From Pseudomonas sp. GR 6-02 (lineage in GTDB: Bacteria; Pseudomonadota; Gammaproteobacteria; Pseudomonadales; Pseudomonadaceae), in contig NZ_CP011567.1 in NCBI RefSeq assembly GCF_001655615.1, positions 1,745,001 through 1,809,000 of the forward strand: a DNA stretch of 64,000 bases, in the 5' to 3' direction. Position numbers and translations under genes: made by a program. The notes under the pieces are model-generated. The model was given only the letters and a program-made list of their open reading frames with translations. It did not search any database and was not told the DNA's origin. Shown here in pieces: positions 20,563 through 30,920 of this stretch. Every line of letters begins with the position of its first letter. Positions within the stretch are counted from its first letter, which is position 1.

Positions 20563-21656
20563 TGTCTGAGCAAGAACTCAAGGCACTGCGCCTGCGCATT
20601 GATGCTCTGGACGAAAAGGTCCTGGAGCTGATCAGTGAGCGCGCACGCTGCGCCCAGGAAGTTGCGCGAGTAAAGATGGCCTCGCTGGCCGAAGGCGAAG
20701 TGCCGGTGTTCTATCGTCCTGAGCGTGAAGCTCAGGTGCTCAAGCGCGTGATGGAGCGTAACCAGGGGCCGCTGGGCAACGAAGAGATGGCGCGGCTGTT
20801 CCGCGAAATCATGTCCTCGTGCCTGGCCCTCGAGCAGCCGCTGAAAGTGGCTTACCTCGGCCCTGAAGGTACCTTCACTCAGGCTGCGGCCATGAAGCAC
20901 TTCGGTCACGCGGTGATCAGCAAGCCAATGGCGGCGATCGACGAAGTGTTCCGTGAAGTGGCGGCCGGTGCGGTGAACTTTGGCGTGGTCCCGGTGGAAA
21001 ACTCCACCGAAGGCGCGGTCAACCACACTCTCGACAGCTTCCTCGAACACGACATGGTGATCTGTGGCGAAGTCGAGCTGCGTATTCACCATCACCTGTT
21101 GGTTGGCGAAAACACCAAGACCGACAGCATCAGCCGCATCTATTCCCACGCCCAGTCCCTGGCCCAGTGCCGCAAGTGGCTGGACGCCCATTACCCGAAT
21201 GTCGAGCGCGTGGCGGTGTCCAGCAACGCCGAAGCGGCCAAACGGGTCAAGGGTGAGTGGAACTCGGCAGCGATTGCCGGCGACATGGCTGCCGGCCTCT
21301 ACGGGTTGACCCGTCTGGCTGAGAAAATCGAGGATCGCCCGGACAACTCCACGCGATTCCTGATGATCGGCAGCCAGGAAGTGCCGCCGACCGGTGATGA
21401 CAAGACCTCGATCATCGTTTCCATGAGCAACAAGCCCGGCGCTCTCCACGAGTTGCTGGTGCCGTTCCACGACAATGGCATCGATCTGACACGGATCGAG
21501 ACCCGTCCGTCGCGCAGCGGTAAATGGACCTACGTGTTCTTCATCGACTTCGTCGGCCATCACCGCGACCCGCTGGTCAAAGGTGTGCTGGAAAAGATCA
21601 GTCAGGAAGCGGTGGCACTCAAAGTGCTGGGTTCCTACCCGAAAGCAGTTCTCTAA
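20562..21656 (+). CDS. pheA: Chorismate mutase / prephenate dehydratase (P-protein)
   Basis: The 364-residue bifunctional enzyme has an AroQ-type chorismate mutase at residues about 1-90 (LRLRIDALDEKVLELISERA), a prephenate dehydratase domain (about 95-270, with FGVVPVENSTEGAVNHTLD) and an ACT domain (about 280-360, with NKPGALHELL and IETRPSRSGKW) for phenylalanine feedback. It makes phenylpyruvate from chorismate. Its start overlaps the serC stop by one base and hisC follows after 12 bp. Confidence 0.97.
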   Translation: MSEQELKALRLRIDALDEKVLELISERARCAQEVARVKMASLAEGEVPVFYRPEREAQVLKRVMERNQGPLGNEEMARLFREIMSSCLALEQPLKVAYLGPEGTFTQAAAMKHFGHAVISKPMAAIDEVFREVAAGAVNFGVVPVENSTEGAVNHTLDSFLEHDMVICGEVELRIHHHLLVGENTKTDSISRIYSHAQSLAQCRKWLDAHYPNVERVAVSSNAEAAKRVKGEWNSAAIAGDMAAGLYGLTRLAEKIEDRPDNSTRFLMIGSQEVPPTGDDKTSIIVSMSNKPGALHELLVPFHDNGIDLTRIETRPSRSGKWTYVFFIDFVGHHRDPLVKGVLEKISQEAVALKVLGSYPKAVL

Positions 21657-21668
21657 GGGCGGTAGCAA

Positions 21669-22781
21669 ATGAGTGGCAACTTCCTCGCTCTGGCACAGCC
21701 GGGCGTGCAACAACTTTCGCCTTACGTTCCGGGTAAGCCTGTGGACGAACTGGCCCGTGAGCTGAACCTCGATCCGGCCAGCATCGTCAAGCTGGCGAGC
21801 AACGAAAACCCGTTGGGCGCCAGTCCCAAGGCGCTGGCGGCGATTCGCGAAGCGCTGGCCGAGCTGACCCGCTATCCGGACGGCAATGGTTTTGCGCTCA
21901 AAACCCTGTTGGCCGATCAGTGTCGCGTCGAGCTGAACCAAGTGACGCTGGGCAACGGCTCCAACGATATTCTGGAGCTGGTGGCGCGTGCCTATCTGGC
22001 GCCGGGCCTGAACGCGGTGTTCAGCGAGCATGCGTTTGCGGTCTATCCGATCGCGACCCAGGCCGTTGGTGCCCAGGCAAAAGTGATCCCGGCCAAAGAC
22101 TGGGGGCATGATCTGCCGGCGATGCTGGCCGCGATCGATGCCGATACCCGCGTGGTGTTCATCGCCAACCCGAACAACCCGACCGGGACCTGGTTCGATG
22201 CCGAGGCGCTGGATGAATTCCTGCAGGACGTTCCGGCCCATGTGCTGGTGGTGCTGGACGAGGCCTACATCGAGTACGCCGAAGGCAGCGACTTGCCGGA
22301 TGGCCTGGACTATCTGGCGGCCTATCCGAACCTGCTGGTCTCGCGCACCTTCTCCAAGGCCTATGGTCTGGCGTCGCTGCGGGTCGGCTACGGTTTGTCC
22401 TCGGCCATCGTCGCCGATGTGCTCAATCGCGTGCGTCAGCCGTTCAACGTCAACAGCCTTGCGCTGGCCGCCGCTTGTGCCGCGCTGCAAGACGTCGAGT
22501 ACCTGGCTGAAAGCCGTCGCCTGAACCAATCCGGCATGCAGCAGCTTGAGGCGGGTTTCCGTGAGTTGGGGTTGAGCTGGATTCCCTCCAAAGGCAACTT
22601 CATCTGTGTCGATCTGGGTCGCGTTGCTGCCCCGGTGTTCCAGGGGTTGCTGCGCGAAGGCGTGATCGTACGTCCGGTGGCCAACTACGGCATGCCGAAT
22701 CACCTGCGCATCACCATCGGTTTGCCAGCGGAAAACAGCCGCTTCCTCGAGGCGCTGACCAAGGTTATGGCTCGTGGTTGA
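21669..22781 (+). CDS. hisC: Histidinol-phosphate / aromatic aminotransferase HisC
   Basis: The 370-residue class I/II aminotransferase has PNNPTGTWF, VLDEAYIEYAEG and the PLP-binding Lys in SRTFSKAYGLASLRVGYG. Its place between pheA and tyrA/aroA matches the second hisC copy (hisC2) of Pseudomonas, which probably transaminates aromatic keto acids as well as imidazole acetol phosphate. The stop overlaps the next GTG start by 8 bp. Confidence 0.93.
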   Translation: MSGNFLALAQPGVQQLSPYVPGKPVDELARELNLDPASIVKLASNENPLGASPKALAAIREALAELTRYPDGNGFALKTLLADQCRVELNQVTLGNGSNDILELVARAYLAPGLNAVFSEHAFAVYPIATQAVGAQAKVIPAKDWGHDLPAMLAAIDADTRVVFIANPNNPTGTWFDAEALDEFLQDVPAHVLVVLDEAYIEYAEGSDLPDGLDYLAAYPNLLVSRTFSKAYGLASLRVGYGLSSAIVADVLNRVRQPFNVNSLALAAACAALQDVEYLAESRRLNQSGMQQLEAGFRELGLSWIPSKGNFICVDLGRVAAPVFQGLLREGVIVRPVANYGMPNHLRITIGLPAENSRFLEALTKVMARG

Positions 22782-25017
22782 TGTCACTGCACTGCAATCT
22801 GCTGAACCTATGATCGGTCGCCTGGTGGTGGTCGGTCTGGGGTTGATCGGCGGTTCGTTTGCCAAAGGCCTGCGTGAAAGCGGTCTGTGCCGCGAAGTGG
22901 TCGGGGTCGATCTCGACCCGCAGTCGCGCAAGCTGGCGGTCGAGTTGGGTGTGGTGGATCGCTGCGAAGAAGACCTGGTGGCGGCTTGCCAGGGCGCGGA
23001 CGTGATTCAGTTGGCGGTGCCGATCCTGGCCATGGAGAAACTGCTCGCGCTGTTGGCGGGCATGGATCTGGGGCAGGCGATCCTGACTGACGTCGGCAGT
23101 GCCAAGGGCAATGTGGTGCGCGCGGCGACCGAGGCGTTTGGCGGTATGCCGGCGCGTTTCGTGCCAGGGCATCCGATTGCCGGTTCCGAGCAGAGCGGGG
23201 TGGAAGCCTCCAATGCTGACCTGTTCCGTCGCCATAAAGTGATTCTGACGCCGCTGGATCAGACCGATCCGGCCGCGCTGGCGGTGGTCGACCGGTTGTG
23301 GCGCGAATTGGGCGCCGACGTCGAGCACATGCAAGTCGAGCGTCATGACGAAGTGTTGGCGGCGACCAGCCATTTGCCGCACTTGCTGGCGTTCGGTTTG
23401 GTCGATTCATTGGCCAAACGCAATGAAAATCTTGAGATCTTCCGTTACGCTGCGGGCGGTTTCCGCGATTTCACAAGAATCGCCGGTAGCGACCCGGTCA
23501 TGTGGCACGACATCTTCCTCGCCAACCGCGAAGCTGTCCTGCGCACACTCGATACATTTCGCAGCGACCTCGACGCCTTGCGCGACGCGGTCGATGCAGG
23601 GGATGGGCACCAATTGTTGGGCGTGTTCACTCGCGCCCGGGTTGCCCGCGAGCATTTCAGTAAAATCCTGGCCCGCCGGGCCTATGTGGACGCTATGAAT
23701 TCCAACGATCTGATTTTCCTGGCACAACCTGGTGGCCGCCTGACTGGGCGGATTCGTGTACCGGGCGACAAATCGATTTCCCACCGCTCGATCATGCTCG
23801 GTTCCCTGGCCGAAGGCGTCACTGAAGTGGAAGGTTTCCTCGAGGGCGAAGACGCCCTGGCGACCCTGCAAGCTTTCCGCGACATGGGTGTCGTCATCGA
23901 AGGTCCGCACCATGGTCGCGTGACCATTCACGGCGTCGGCCTGCATGGCCTGAAGCCTGCGCCGGGCCCGATCTATCTGGGTAACTCCGGCACTTCGATG
24001 CGTCTGCTGTCTGGCCTGCTGGCTGCGCAGAACTTCGACAGTACCCTGACCGGCGACGCTTCGTTGTCCAAGCGTCCGATGAATCGCGTGGCCAATCCGC
24101 TACGTGAAATGGGCGCTGTGATCGAGACCGCCGCTGACGGTCGTCCACCGATGACCATTCGTGGCGGCAACAAGCTCAAGGGCCTGACTTACACCATGCC
24201 GATGGCCAGTGCCCAGGTTAAATCCTGCCTGCTGCTGGCGGGTCTGTATGCCGAAGGCAAGACCACGGTCACCGAGCCGGCACCGACTCGCGACCACACT
24301 GAGCGCATGTTGCGCGGCTTCGGCTACCCGGTGACCGTTAACGGGGCGACCGCCTCGGTCGAGTCCGGCCACAAGCTGACCGCGACCCACATTGAGGTGC
24401 CGGGCGATATCTCGTCGTCGGCGTTCTTCCTGGTGGCGGCGTCGATTGCCGAAGGTTCGGAGCTGGTGCTCGAACACGTCGGCATCAACCCGACCCGTAC
24501 CGGCGTAATCGACATCCTGCGTCTGATGGGCGCTGACATCACTCTGGAAAACCAGCGTGAAGTCGGTGGCGAGCCGGTAGCCGACCTGCGCGTACGGGCA
24601 GCTAAACTCAAAGGTATCGAGATTCCCGAAGCGCTGGTGCCACTGGCTATCGACGAGTTTCCGGTGCTGTTCGTGGCGGCTGCATGTGCCGAAGGTCGCA
24701 CTGTGCTGCGTGGTGCCGAAGAGCTGCGCGTGAAGGAATCGGACCGGATCCAGGTCATGGCGGACGGTCTGCTGGCGCTGGGCGTCAAGTGCGAGCCCAC
24801 TCCGGACGGCCTCATCATCGACGGCGGCCAGATCGGCGGCGGCGAAGTGCACGGTCACGGCGACCACCGGATTGCCATGGCCTTCAGCGTGGCTTCACTG
24901 CGCGCCACTGCGCCGATCCGCATCCATGATTGCGCCAACGTCGCGACCTCGTTCCCGAACTTCCTCGCGCTGTGCGCGCAGGTCGGTATCCGTGTTGCAC
25001 AAGAGGCTCAGTCGTGA
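22774..25017 (+). CDS. tyrA-aroA: Fused prephenate dehydrogenase / EPSP synthase
   Basis: One frame of 747 residues joins a TyrA domain (residues about 13-300, [17 protein letters not shown] as the NAD loop and [15 protein letters not shown]) to an AroA domain (about 305-747, with [31 protein letters not shown] and [10 protein letters not shown]). This fusion is normal in Pseudomonas. It oxidises prephenate towards tyrosine and makes EPSP from shikimate-3-phosphate. GTG at 22774 overlaps the hisC end; ATG at 22810 (MIGRLVVVG) is a credible shorter start. Confidence 0.95.
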   Translation: MVDVTALQSAEPMIGRLVVVGLGLIGGSFAKGLRESGLCREVVGVDLDPQSRKLAVELGVVDRCEEDLVAACQGADVIQLAVPILAMEKLLALLAGMDLGQAILTDVGSAKGNVVRAATEAFGGMPARFVPGHPIAGSEQSGVEASNADLFRRHKVILTPLDQTDPAALAVVDRLWRELGADVEHMQVERHDEVLAATSHLPHLLAFGLVDSLAKRNENLEIFRYAAGGFRDFTRIAGSDPVMWHDIFLANREAVLRTLDTFRSDLDALRDAVDAGDGHQLLGVFTRARVAREHFSKILARRAYVDAMNSNDLIFLAQPGGRLTGRIRVPGDKSISHRSIMLGSLAEGVTEVEGFLEGEDALATLQAFRDMGVVIEGPHHGRVTIHGVGLHGLKPAPGPIYLGNSGTSMRLLSGLLAAQNFDSTLTGDASLSKRPMNRVANPLREMGAVIETAADGRPPMTIRGGNKLKGLTYTMPMASAQVKSCLLLAGLYAEGKTTVTEPAPTRDHTERMLRGFGYPVTVNGATASVESGHKLTATHIEVPGDISSSAFFLVAASIAEGSELVLEHVGINPTRTGVIDILRLMGADITLENQREVGGEPVADLRVRAAKLKGIEIPEALVPLAIDEFPVLFVAAACAEGRTVLRGAEELRVKESDRIQVMADGLLALGVKCEPTPDGLIIDGGQIGGGEVHGHGDHRIAMAFSVASLRATAPIRIHDCANVATSFPNFLALCAQVGIRVAQEAQS

Positions 25018-25703
25018 TCAGCATTGCACCGGTCATCACTATTGATGGGCCAAGCGGCTCTGGCAAAGGTACTGTCGCCGGGATTCTGGCCAAGCGCCTG
25101 GGCTGGAACCTGCTGGATTCCGGTGCACTTTATCGATTGCTGGCTTTCGCCGCGCATAACCATGGCGTCGACCTGACCAATGAGGAATTGCTCAAGAAGC
25201 TCGCCGCTCATCTGGATGTGCAGTTCATCGCAGCGACCGACGGTCAGTTGCAGCGCATTATTCTGGAAGGTGATGAAGTCAGCGATGTGATCCGTACCGA
25301 GAGTGTCGGCTCGGGTGCCTCGCAGGTCGCCGCGTTGCCTGCGGTTCGCGAGGCGTTGCTGCAGCGTCAGCGGGCTTTTCAGGAGGCGCCGGGTCTGGTG
25401 GCCGATGGTCGCGACATGGGTACGGTGGTATTTCCCGACGCGCCCTTGAAGATTTTCCTCACTGCCAGTGCCGAAGAGCGTGCGCGCCGACGTTACTTGC
25501 AGTTGAAGGGCAAAGTCGATGGTGTTAGTCTGTCGAGTCTGCTAGATGAGATACGTGCGCGCGATGAGCGTGACACCCAGCGAGCGGTAGCCCCGCTCAA
25601 ACCGGCGGCTGACGCCATACAGCTGGATTCCACGGAATTATCCATCGACCAGGTGCTGGAACGCATCATGAGCGAGATCGCCATTCGCGATATCGCCGGG
25701 TGA
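25014..25703 (+). CDS. cmk: Cytidylate kinase
   Basis: GTG at 25014 ([19 protein letters not shown]) overlaps the aroA stop by four bases and gives 229 residues. The P-loop is GPSGSGKGT, the CMP site includes [20 protein letters not shown], and the lid has [11 protein letters not shown]. It phosphorylates CMP and dCMP. It ends the aromatic operon and is followed by a hairpin with a short T-run, then the rpsA leader. Confidence 0.97.
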   Translation: MISIAPVITIDGPSGSGKGTVAGILAKRLGWNLLDSGALYRLLAFAAHNHGVDLTNEELLKKLAAHLDVQFIAATDGQLQRIILEGDEVSDVIRTESVGSGASQVAALPAVREALLQRQRAFQEAPGLVADGRDMGTVVFPDAPLKIFLTASAEERARRRYLQLKGKVDGVSLSSLLDEIRARDERDTQRAVAPLKPAADAIQLDSTELSIDQVLERIMSEIAIRDIAG

Positions 25704-25712
25704 CCAAGAGGG

Positions 25713-25750
25713 CCGCAGGGGACCAGTCATAGTCCTGCGGAGCTTCTTTT
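25713..25750 (+). terminator. Putative terminator after cmk
   Basis: CCGCAGG and CCTGCGG pair across a 14-base loop and are followed by AGCTTCTTTT. This resembles a weak rho-independent terminator that may let some transcription through to rpsA. Confidence 0.5.
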
Positions 25751-25763
25751 AAATGAAACTAAC

Positions 25764-25804
25764 CCACATCGTCTGGGATGTGGAGATGGGCGTATTCTTC
25801 GCCC
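25764..25804 (+). promoter_or_regulatory. Two leader hairpins in front of rpsA
   Basis: CCACATC...GATGTGG (6-base loop) and GGGCG...CGCCC (7-base loop) stand back to back, the second ending 18 bp before the rpsA ATG. Ribosomal protein S1 represses its own translation through a structured leader in E. coli; by analogy these hairpins may serve that role. The link is inference. Confidence 0.4.
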
Positions 25805-25822
25805 TTATCAACAGGAATTAAA

Positions 25823-27514
25823 ATGAGCGAAAGCTTTGCGGAACTCTTTGAAGAAAGCCTAAAAACCCTGAACCTTCAGGCAGGCTCCATCATCACCGGT
25901 GTTATCGTTGATATCGATTACCAAGCTCGCTGGGTAACCGTTCACGCTGGCCTGAAGTCTGAAGCACTCATCCCGCTTGAGCAGTTCTACAACGACGCTG
26001 GCGAACTGAACATCAACGTCGGTGACGAAGTTCACGTTGCTCTGGACTCGGTTGAAGACGGCTTTGGTGAAACCAAGCTGTCCCGTGAAAAAGCCAAGCG
26101 CGCTGAATGCTGGATTGTTCTGGAAGCAGCCTTCGCAGCCGAAGAAGTGGTCAAGGGCGTTATCAACGGTAAGGTTAAAGGCGGCTTCACTGTCGACGTT
26201 AACGGCATCCGTGCGTTCCTGCCAGGTTCTCTGGTTGACGTCCGTCCAGTGCGCGACACCACGCACCTGGAAGGCAAAGAGCTGGAATTCAAGGTCATCA
26301 AGCTCGACCAGAAACGCAACAACGTTGTCGTTTCCCGTCGCAGCGTCCTCGAAGCCGAGAACTCCGCCGAGCGTGAAGCTCTGCTGGAATCCCTGCAGGA
26401 AGGCCAACAAGTCAAAGGTATCGTCAAGAACCTCACCGATTACGGCGCATTCGTCGATCTGGGTGGCGTCGATGGCCTGCTGCACATTACCGACATGGCT
26501 TGGAAGCGTATCAAGCATCCTTCCGAAATCGTCAACGTTGGCGACGAGATCGATGTCAAGGTTCTGAAGTACGATCGCGAGCGCAATCGTGTTTCCCTGG
26601 GCCTCAAGCAACTGGGCGAAGATCCATGGGTTGCTATCAAAGCCCGTTACCCAGAAAGCACTCGCGTTACCGCTCGTGTAACCAACCTGACCGACTACGG
26701 CTGCTTCGCTGAGCTGGAAGAAGGCGTTGAAGGTCTGGTGCACGTTTCCGAAATGGACTGGACCAACAAGAACATCCACCCTTCGAAAGTCGTACAAGTC
26801 GGCGACGAAGTGGAAGTTATGGTTCTGGACATCGACGAAGAGCGTCGTCGTATCTCCCTCGGCATCAAGCAGTGCAAATCTAACCCATGGGAAGATTTCT
26901 CTGGCCAGTTCAACAAGGGCGATAAAATCTCCGGCACCATCAAGTCGATCACCGATTTCGGTATCTTCATTGGTCTGGACGGCGGCATCGACGGTCTGGT
27001 TCACCTGTCCGACATCTCCTGGAACGAAGTGGGCGAAGAAGCCGTACGCCGCTTCAAGAAAGGCGACGAGCTGGACACCGTTATCCTGTCGGTTGACCCA
27101 GAGCGCGAGCGCATCTCCCTGGGTATCAAGCAACTGGAAAGCGATCCGTTCTCCGAGTACGTTCAAGAGAACGACAAAGGCGCCATCGTTAAAGGCATCG
27201 TGAAAGAAGTTGACGCTAAAGGCGCCATCATCACTCTGGCCGACGATATCGAAGCGACTCTGAAAGCCTCCGAAATCAGCCGTGACCGCGTTGAAGACGC
27301 GCGTAACGTTCTGAAAGAAGGCCAGGAAGTAGAAGCCAAGATCATCAGCGTTGATCGCAAGAGCCGCGTAATCCAGCTCTCCATCAAGTCGAAAGATGAT
27401 GCTGAAGAGAAAGAAGCAATCCAGAGCTTGAAAGACAAGCCTGCTGCTGACATCGCTGCTGGTCCTACCACTCTGGGCGACCTGTTGCGTGCACAAATGG
27501 AAAAACAGAACTGA
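25823..27514 (+). CDS. rpsA: Ribosomal protein S1
   Basis: The ATG at 25823 after AACAGGAATTAAA gives [19 protein letters not shown] and 563 residues. Six S1 RNA-binding repeats can be followed, for example [20 protein letters not shown] and [20 protein letters not shown]. It binds mRNA leaders on the 30S subunit. Codon use is strongly biased, as expected for high expression. A clear terminator follows. Confidence 0.98.
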   Translation: MSESFAELFEESLKTLNLQAGSIITGVIVDIDYQARWVTVHAGLKSEALIPLEQFYNDAGELNINVGDEVHVALDSVEDGFGETKLSREKAKRAECWIVLEAAFAAEEVVKGVINGKVKGGFTVDVNGIRAFLPGSLVDVRPVRDTTHLEGKELEFKVIKLDQKRNNVVVSRRSVLEAENSAEREALLESLQEGQQVKGIVKNLTDYGAFVDLGGVDGLLHITDMAWKRIKHPSEIVNVGDEIDVKVLKYDRERNRVSLGLKQLGEDPWVAIKARYPESTRVTARVTNLTDYGCFAELEEGVEGLVHVSEMDWTNKNIHPSKVVQVGDEVEVMVLDIDEERRRISLGIKQCKSNPWEDFSGQFNKGDKISGTIKSITDFGIFIGLDGGIDGLVHLSDISWNEVGEEAVRRFKKGDELDTVILSVDPERERISLGIKQLESDPFSEYVQENDKGAIVKGIVKEVDAKGAIITLADDIEATLKASEISRDRVEDARNVLKEGQEVEAKIISVDRKSRVIQLSIKSKDDAEEKEAIQSLKDKPAADIAAGPTTLGDLLRAQMEKQN

Positions 27515-27534
27515 GTTCTGTCAGACCATAGAAA

Positions 27535-27560
27535 AAGGGCGACTTCGGTCGCCCTTTTTT
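27535..27560 (+). terminator. rpsA rho-independent terminator
   Basis: AAGGGCGAC, a TTCG loop, then GTCGCCCTT followed by a T-run, beginning 20 bp after the rpsA stop. This is a textbook stable tetraloop terminator. Confidence 0.92.
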
Positions 27561-27731
27561 GTGTCTGCGATTTGGTGAATCCCAGACGTGCTGACGCTGC
27601 AATATTTCTTTCGTGAAACCAATGATCTACATAAGTTGTCTGTAACTTCATACAGGTCAATCGTCTATTCAAGGCTAGGCTTAGTCTGAAGTGAACGACC
27701 GCCGGGTTGCGTATCCGGCATAAGGAAGTGA

Positions 27732-28010
27732 ATGAATAAGCTCATTGTCGTGATAGCAGTAATGACATTGGCAGGTTGTACCACCAGCGCCAAGACTCAT
27801 GTGGTGCGCGGCGTCAGTGGTATAGAGGTCGATTGTTCGGGATTGGGCTCAGGATGGGAGAGGTGTCACAAGCGAGCGGCCAAGGAGTGTAAAGGGGCAG
27901 GTTATAAAGTCATCGTAAGGTCTGATGACGCCAAGGAGGAAGATATATTCCCTTTCGGTTTCAATCCCGCAGGCTATCTGACACGCACCATGCTGGTTAT
28001 CTGCAGGTGA
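27732..28010 (+). CDS. Small putative lipoprotein
   Basis: The 92-residue product starts MNKLIVVIAVMTLAGCTTS, a short signal with lipobox LAGC (Cys 16), so it should be lipid-anchored. The mature part has three further Cys (DCSGLG, RCHKRA, KECKGAG) before a C-terminal CR, suggesting disulfides. TAAGGAAGTGA precedes the ATG as ribosome binding site. It lies between rpsA and ihfB. I know no function. Confidence 0.8.
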   Translation: MNKLIVVIAVMTLAGCTTSAKTHVVRGVSGIEVDCSGLGSGWERCHKRAAKECKGAGYKVIVRSDDAKEEDIFPFGFNPAGYLTRTMLVICR

Positions 28011-28160
28011 GTGTGTGGGTTCGATCAGAGTTCCGGTGCCTTGAAATCGGGCATCTCGCTGCTGGGGACGATATGTCAACACTCGGGCTGTTCAAATTAC
28101 TCGGGGCATGCTAAAACCTTTGAAGCGCTGATCTAGCTGCTTGAAAAAGAAGGGAAAAAT

Positions 28161-28457
28161 ATGACGAAGTCGGAGTTGATCGAACGAATTGTCACCCATC
28201 AAGGGCTACTCTCATCTAAAGATGTGGAGCTGGCCATCAAGACCATGCTTGAGCAAATGTCCCAATGTCTGGCCACTGGTGATCGAATCGAGATCCGTGG
28301 TTTTGGCAGCTTTTCACTGCACTATCGCGCGCCGCGCGTGGGGCGTAATCCAAAAACCGGTCAGTCCGTCAGCCTTGACGGCAAGTTCGTTCCACATTTC
28401 AAGCCAGGCAAAGAACTGCGTGATCGTGTGAACGAGGATGAGGAGGAAGGGCTTTGA
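28161..28457 (+). CDS. ihfB: Integration host factor subunit beta
   Basis: The 98-residue HU/IHF protein starts [15 protein letters not shown] and has the DNA-intercalating arm with [14 protein letters not shown] and [10 protein letters not shown]. With IhfA it bends DNA and acts in transcription and recombination. AGAAGGGAAAAAT precedes the start. In Pseudomonas this gene (himD) marks the left edge of the O-antigen locus, as here. Confidence 0.97.
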   Translation: MTKSELIERIVTHQGLLSSKDVELAIKTMLEQMSQCLATGDRIEIRGFGSFSLHYRAPRVGRNPKTGQSVSLDGKFVPHFKPGKELRDRVNEDEEEGL

Positions 28458-28484
28458 CGGCTGTTGCACTCCAGGGAGCCGCTG

Positions 28485-28724
28485 ATGCGTAACTTCAAGC
28501 GCGTACTCCTCGCTGTATTTGTCCTGTTGCTTGTTCTGGCGATCCTGGCGTTCGTTCTTGAGAATCAGCAGGCCATGTCACTGCTGTTCCTGGGGTGGGC
28601 GAGCCCGCAGTTGCCAGTGTCGTTGATCATGGTGATTACGTTGCTGATCGGTATGGTGATAGGGCCGGTTCTCGGCTGGTTTCTGGGGCGTACGTCCAGA
28701 GCCTCACGCAAGCGCCTTGTCTGA
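28485..28724 (+). CDS. LapA-domain inner-membrane protein
   Basis: The ATG at 28485 after CCAGGGAGCC gives 79 residues. Two transmembrane helices (about 6-26 and 41-65) flank a short loop (ENQQAMSLLFLGWASPQLP), and the tail is basic (GRTSRASRKRLV). This is the lipopolysaccharide assembly protein A (DUF1049) pattern. It follows ihfB by 27 bp and is likely cotranscribed. In P. aeruginosa wzz comes next; here the rml genes do. Confidence 0.85.
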   Translation: MRNFKRVLLAVFVLLLVLAILAFVLENQQAMSLLFLGWASPQLPVSLIMVITLLIGMVIGPVLGWFLGRTSRASRKRLV

Positions 28725-28953
28725 TTGCGACAAACCCATGGTGAGCATCGGATTTGCATCACAGCTTGTCTATATCCATTAGTAAAACCTTCATTTAGCT
28801 GTAAAATGCTGCGCTTATCCGATAGTGGCATATTCCCACATCGGTTCAGACTGACTCTGTCAGAAGCCTCAGCGAATTTGATGGCTTTTGCATTCATGGA
28901 TTCGACAGTGCTCGGTTGGCGGCCCTGTCAGCAACTCAAGGGTATGGTTTCGC

Positions 28954-30030
28954 GTGAAAATTCTAGTTACCGGCGGCGCCGGGTTTATTGGCTCGGCGGT
29001 CATCCGTCATATCATCTCCAACACCACTGACGCTGTCGTTAACGTCGATAAGCTGACTTATGCCGGCAATCTTGAGTCCTTGGCCGAAGTCAGCGAAGAC
29101 CCGCGCTATGCGTTCGAGCGCGTCGATATCTGTGACCGCGATCAAATTGACCGTGTCCTGCGTGAACACCAGCCGGATGCCATCATGCACCTGGCCGCAG
29201 AGTCCCACGTTGATCGCTCGATCTCCGGCCCGTCCGAATTCATCCAGACCAACATTATTGGCACTTACACCCTGCTTGAAGCTGCGCGCCACTACTGGGC
29301 GGCGCTGGATGACGCGCGTAAAGCCAGCTTCCGCTTCCACCACATTTCGACTGACGAAGTTTACGGAGACCTTGAAGGTCCGGAAGACCTCTTCACCGAA
29401 ACAACGCCATATCAGCCAAGTTCGCCTTACTCCGCGAGCAAGGCCAGTTCCGATCACCTGGTTCGCGCCTGGAGCCGTACTTATGGCTTGCCGACCCTGG
29501 TCACCAACTGCTCGAACAACTACGGTCCTTGCCACTTCCCTGAGAAGTTGATCCCGCTGATCATTCTCAACGCGCTGGAAGGCAAGCCGCTGCCGGTCTA
29601 CGGCAAAGGCAATCAGGTCCGTGACTGGCTCTACGTCGAAGACCACGCCCGCGCACTCTACAAAGTCGTGACCGAAGGTGTTATCGGCGAGACCTACAAC
29701 ATCGGCGGCCATAACGAGAAACAAAACATCGAAGTGGTGCATACCCTTTGTGCACTGCTCGACGAGCTGCGTCCAGACTCCGCTCATCGTCCACACGCCA
29801 GCCTGATCACCTACGTTCAGGATCGCCCGGGCCACGACCAGCGTTACGCGATCGACGCCAGCAAGATCCAGTGTGAGCTGGGTTGGACGCCGGAAGAGAC
29901 TTTTGAAACCGGCATCCGCAAAACCGTCGAGTGGTATCTGAACAACGCTGAGTGGGTCGCTCACGTGAAGAGCGGCAGCTACCAGCAATGGATCGACCAG
30001 AACTACACGGACCGTTCGGACAAGGCATGA
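28954..30030 (+). CDS. rmlB: dTDP-glucose 4,6-dehydratase
   Basis: GTG at 28954 ([19 protein letters not shown]) is the family start and gives 358 residues; AAGGGTATGG precedes it. Motifs include the NAD loop GGAGFIGS, the active-site [14 protein letters not shown] and the catalytic [15 protein letters not shown]. It converts dTDP-glucose to the 4-keto-6-deoxy intermediate of dTDP-L-rhamnose. It opens the O-antigen operon, and its stop overlaps rmlD by four bases. Upstream, GTAAAATGC near 28800 may hold the -10 box. Confidence 0.96.
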   Translation: MKILVTGGAGFIGSAVIRHIISNTTDAVVNVDKLTYAGNLESLAEVSEDPRYAFERVDICDRDQIDRVLREHQPDAIMHLAAESHVDRSISGPSEFIQTNIIGTYTLLEAARHYWAALDDARKASFRFHHISTDEVYGDLEGPEDLFTETTPYQPSSPYSASKASSDHLVRAWSRTYGLPTLVTNCSNNYGPCHFPEKLIPLIILNALEGKPLPVYGKGNQVRDWLYVEDHARALYKVVTEGVIGETYNIGGHNEKQNIEVVHTLCALLDELRPDSAHRPHASLITYVQDRPGHDQRYAIDASKIQCELGWTPEETFETGIRKTVEWYLNNAEWVAHVKSGSYQQWIDQNYTDRSDKA

Positions 30031-30920
30031 AAATCCTCCTGTTGGGAAAAAACGGTCAAGTGGGCTGGGAGCTGCAACGCTCCCTGGCGCCTCTTGGTGA
30101 ACTGATCGCATTGGATCGTCACCCGGTTGATGGTTTGAGCGGTGACCTGTCTGATCTCGATGCGTTGCGCACGACGATTCGTCAGGTCAAACCAGACGTC
30201 ATCGTCAACGCAGCGGCCTACACGGCGGTCGATAAAGCTGAGTCCGAGACAGAGTTGGCCGACCGCGTGAACGGTCAGGCGAGTCAGGTCATGGCTGAAG
30301 AGGTGGCATCTCTAGGGGCGTGGCTGATTCACTACTCGACCGATTACGTGTTCAGCGGTGAAGGCCTGACGCCATGGCAAGAGACAGATGCTGTCGCGCC
30401 GGTGAATCACTACGGTGCCAGCAAACTTGCCGGCGAGCAGGCGATTATCGCCTCCGGCTGCAAGCACCTGATCTTCCGCACCAGTTGGGTCTATGGCGCA
30501 CGCGGCAACAACTTCGCCAAGACTATGTTGCGCCTGGCCAAGGATCGCGAAACCCTGAGCGTCATCGCCGACCAGATCGGCGCCCCTACCGGCGCAGACC
30601 TGATCGCCGACGTGACGGCGCTGGCTATTCAGCAAGTCTTGCAGCGTCCTGAGCTGGCGGGTCTGTATCATCTGGCGGCCGCTGGCGAAGTGTCCTGGCA
30701 CGGCTATGCCAGCCATGTGATTGGTTTTGCCAAGGCCAACGGTGAAGAGCTTGCTGTCACGGCAATCAATCCGATCGACACGACCGCTTATCCAACACCG
30801 GCACGCCGCCCTCTGAATTCCCGGTTGAACACTCAGAAGCTGCGCGAAAATTTTTCTCTACACTTGCCGGATTGGCAAAGTGGTGTCACCCGAATGCTTA
30901 TGGAAGTCCTGAATAAATGA
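30027..30920 (+). CDS. rmlD: dTDP-4-dehydrorhamnose reductase
   Basis: The ATG at 30027 overlaps the rmlB stop (ATGA) and gives 297 residues. [14 protein letters not shown] is the NADPH loop, [10 protein letters not shown] the active-site strand and [12 protein letters not shown] the catalytic Tyr/Lys motif. It performs the last step to dTDP-L-rhamnose. It overlaps rmlA by four bases. Confidence 0.95.
   Translation: MKILLLGKNGQVGWELQRSLAPLGELIALDRHPVDGLSGDLSDLDALRTTIRQVKPDVIVNAAAYTAVDKAESETELADRVNGQASQVMAEEVASLGAWLIHYSTDYVFSGEGLTPWQETDAVAPVNHYGASKLAGEQAIIASGCKHLIFRTSWVYGARGNNFAKTMLRLAKDRETLSVIADQIGAPTGADLIADVTALAIQQVLQRPELAGLYHLAAAGEVSWHGYASHVIGFAKANGEELAVTAINPIDTTAYPTPARRPLNSRLNTQKLRENFSLHLPDWQSGVTRMLMEVLNK

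Noticed and set aside
20559..22931. A 790-codon antisense frame over pheA-hisC
   Set aside because: Same reason: it is the shadow of two firmly identified genes and has no start site or known domain.
28890..28953. A JUMPstart-like element (CAGTGCTCGGTTGGCGG) before rmlB
   Set aside because: The first part resembles the motif but the essential GGCGGTAG core is missing.
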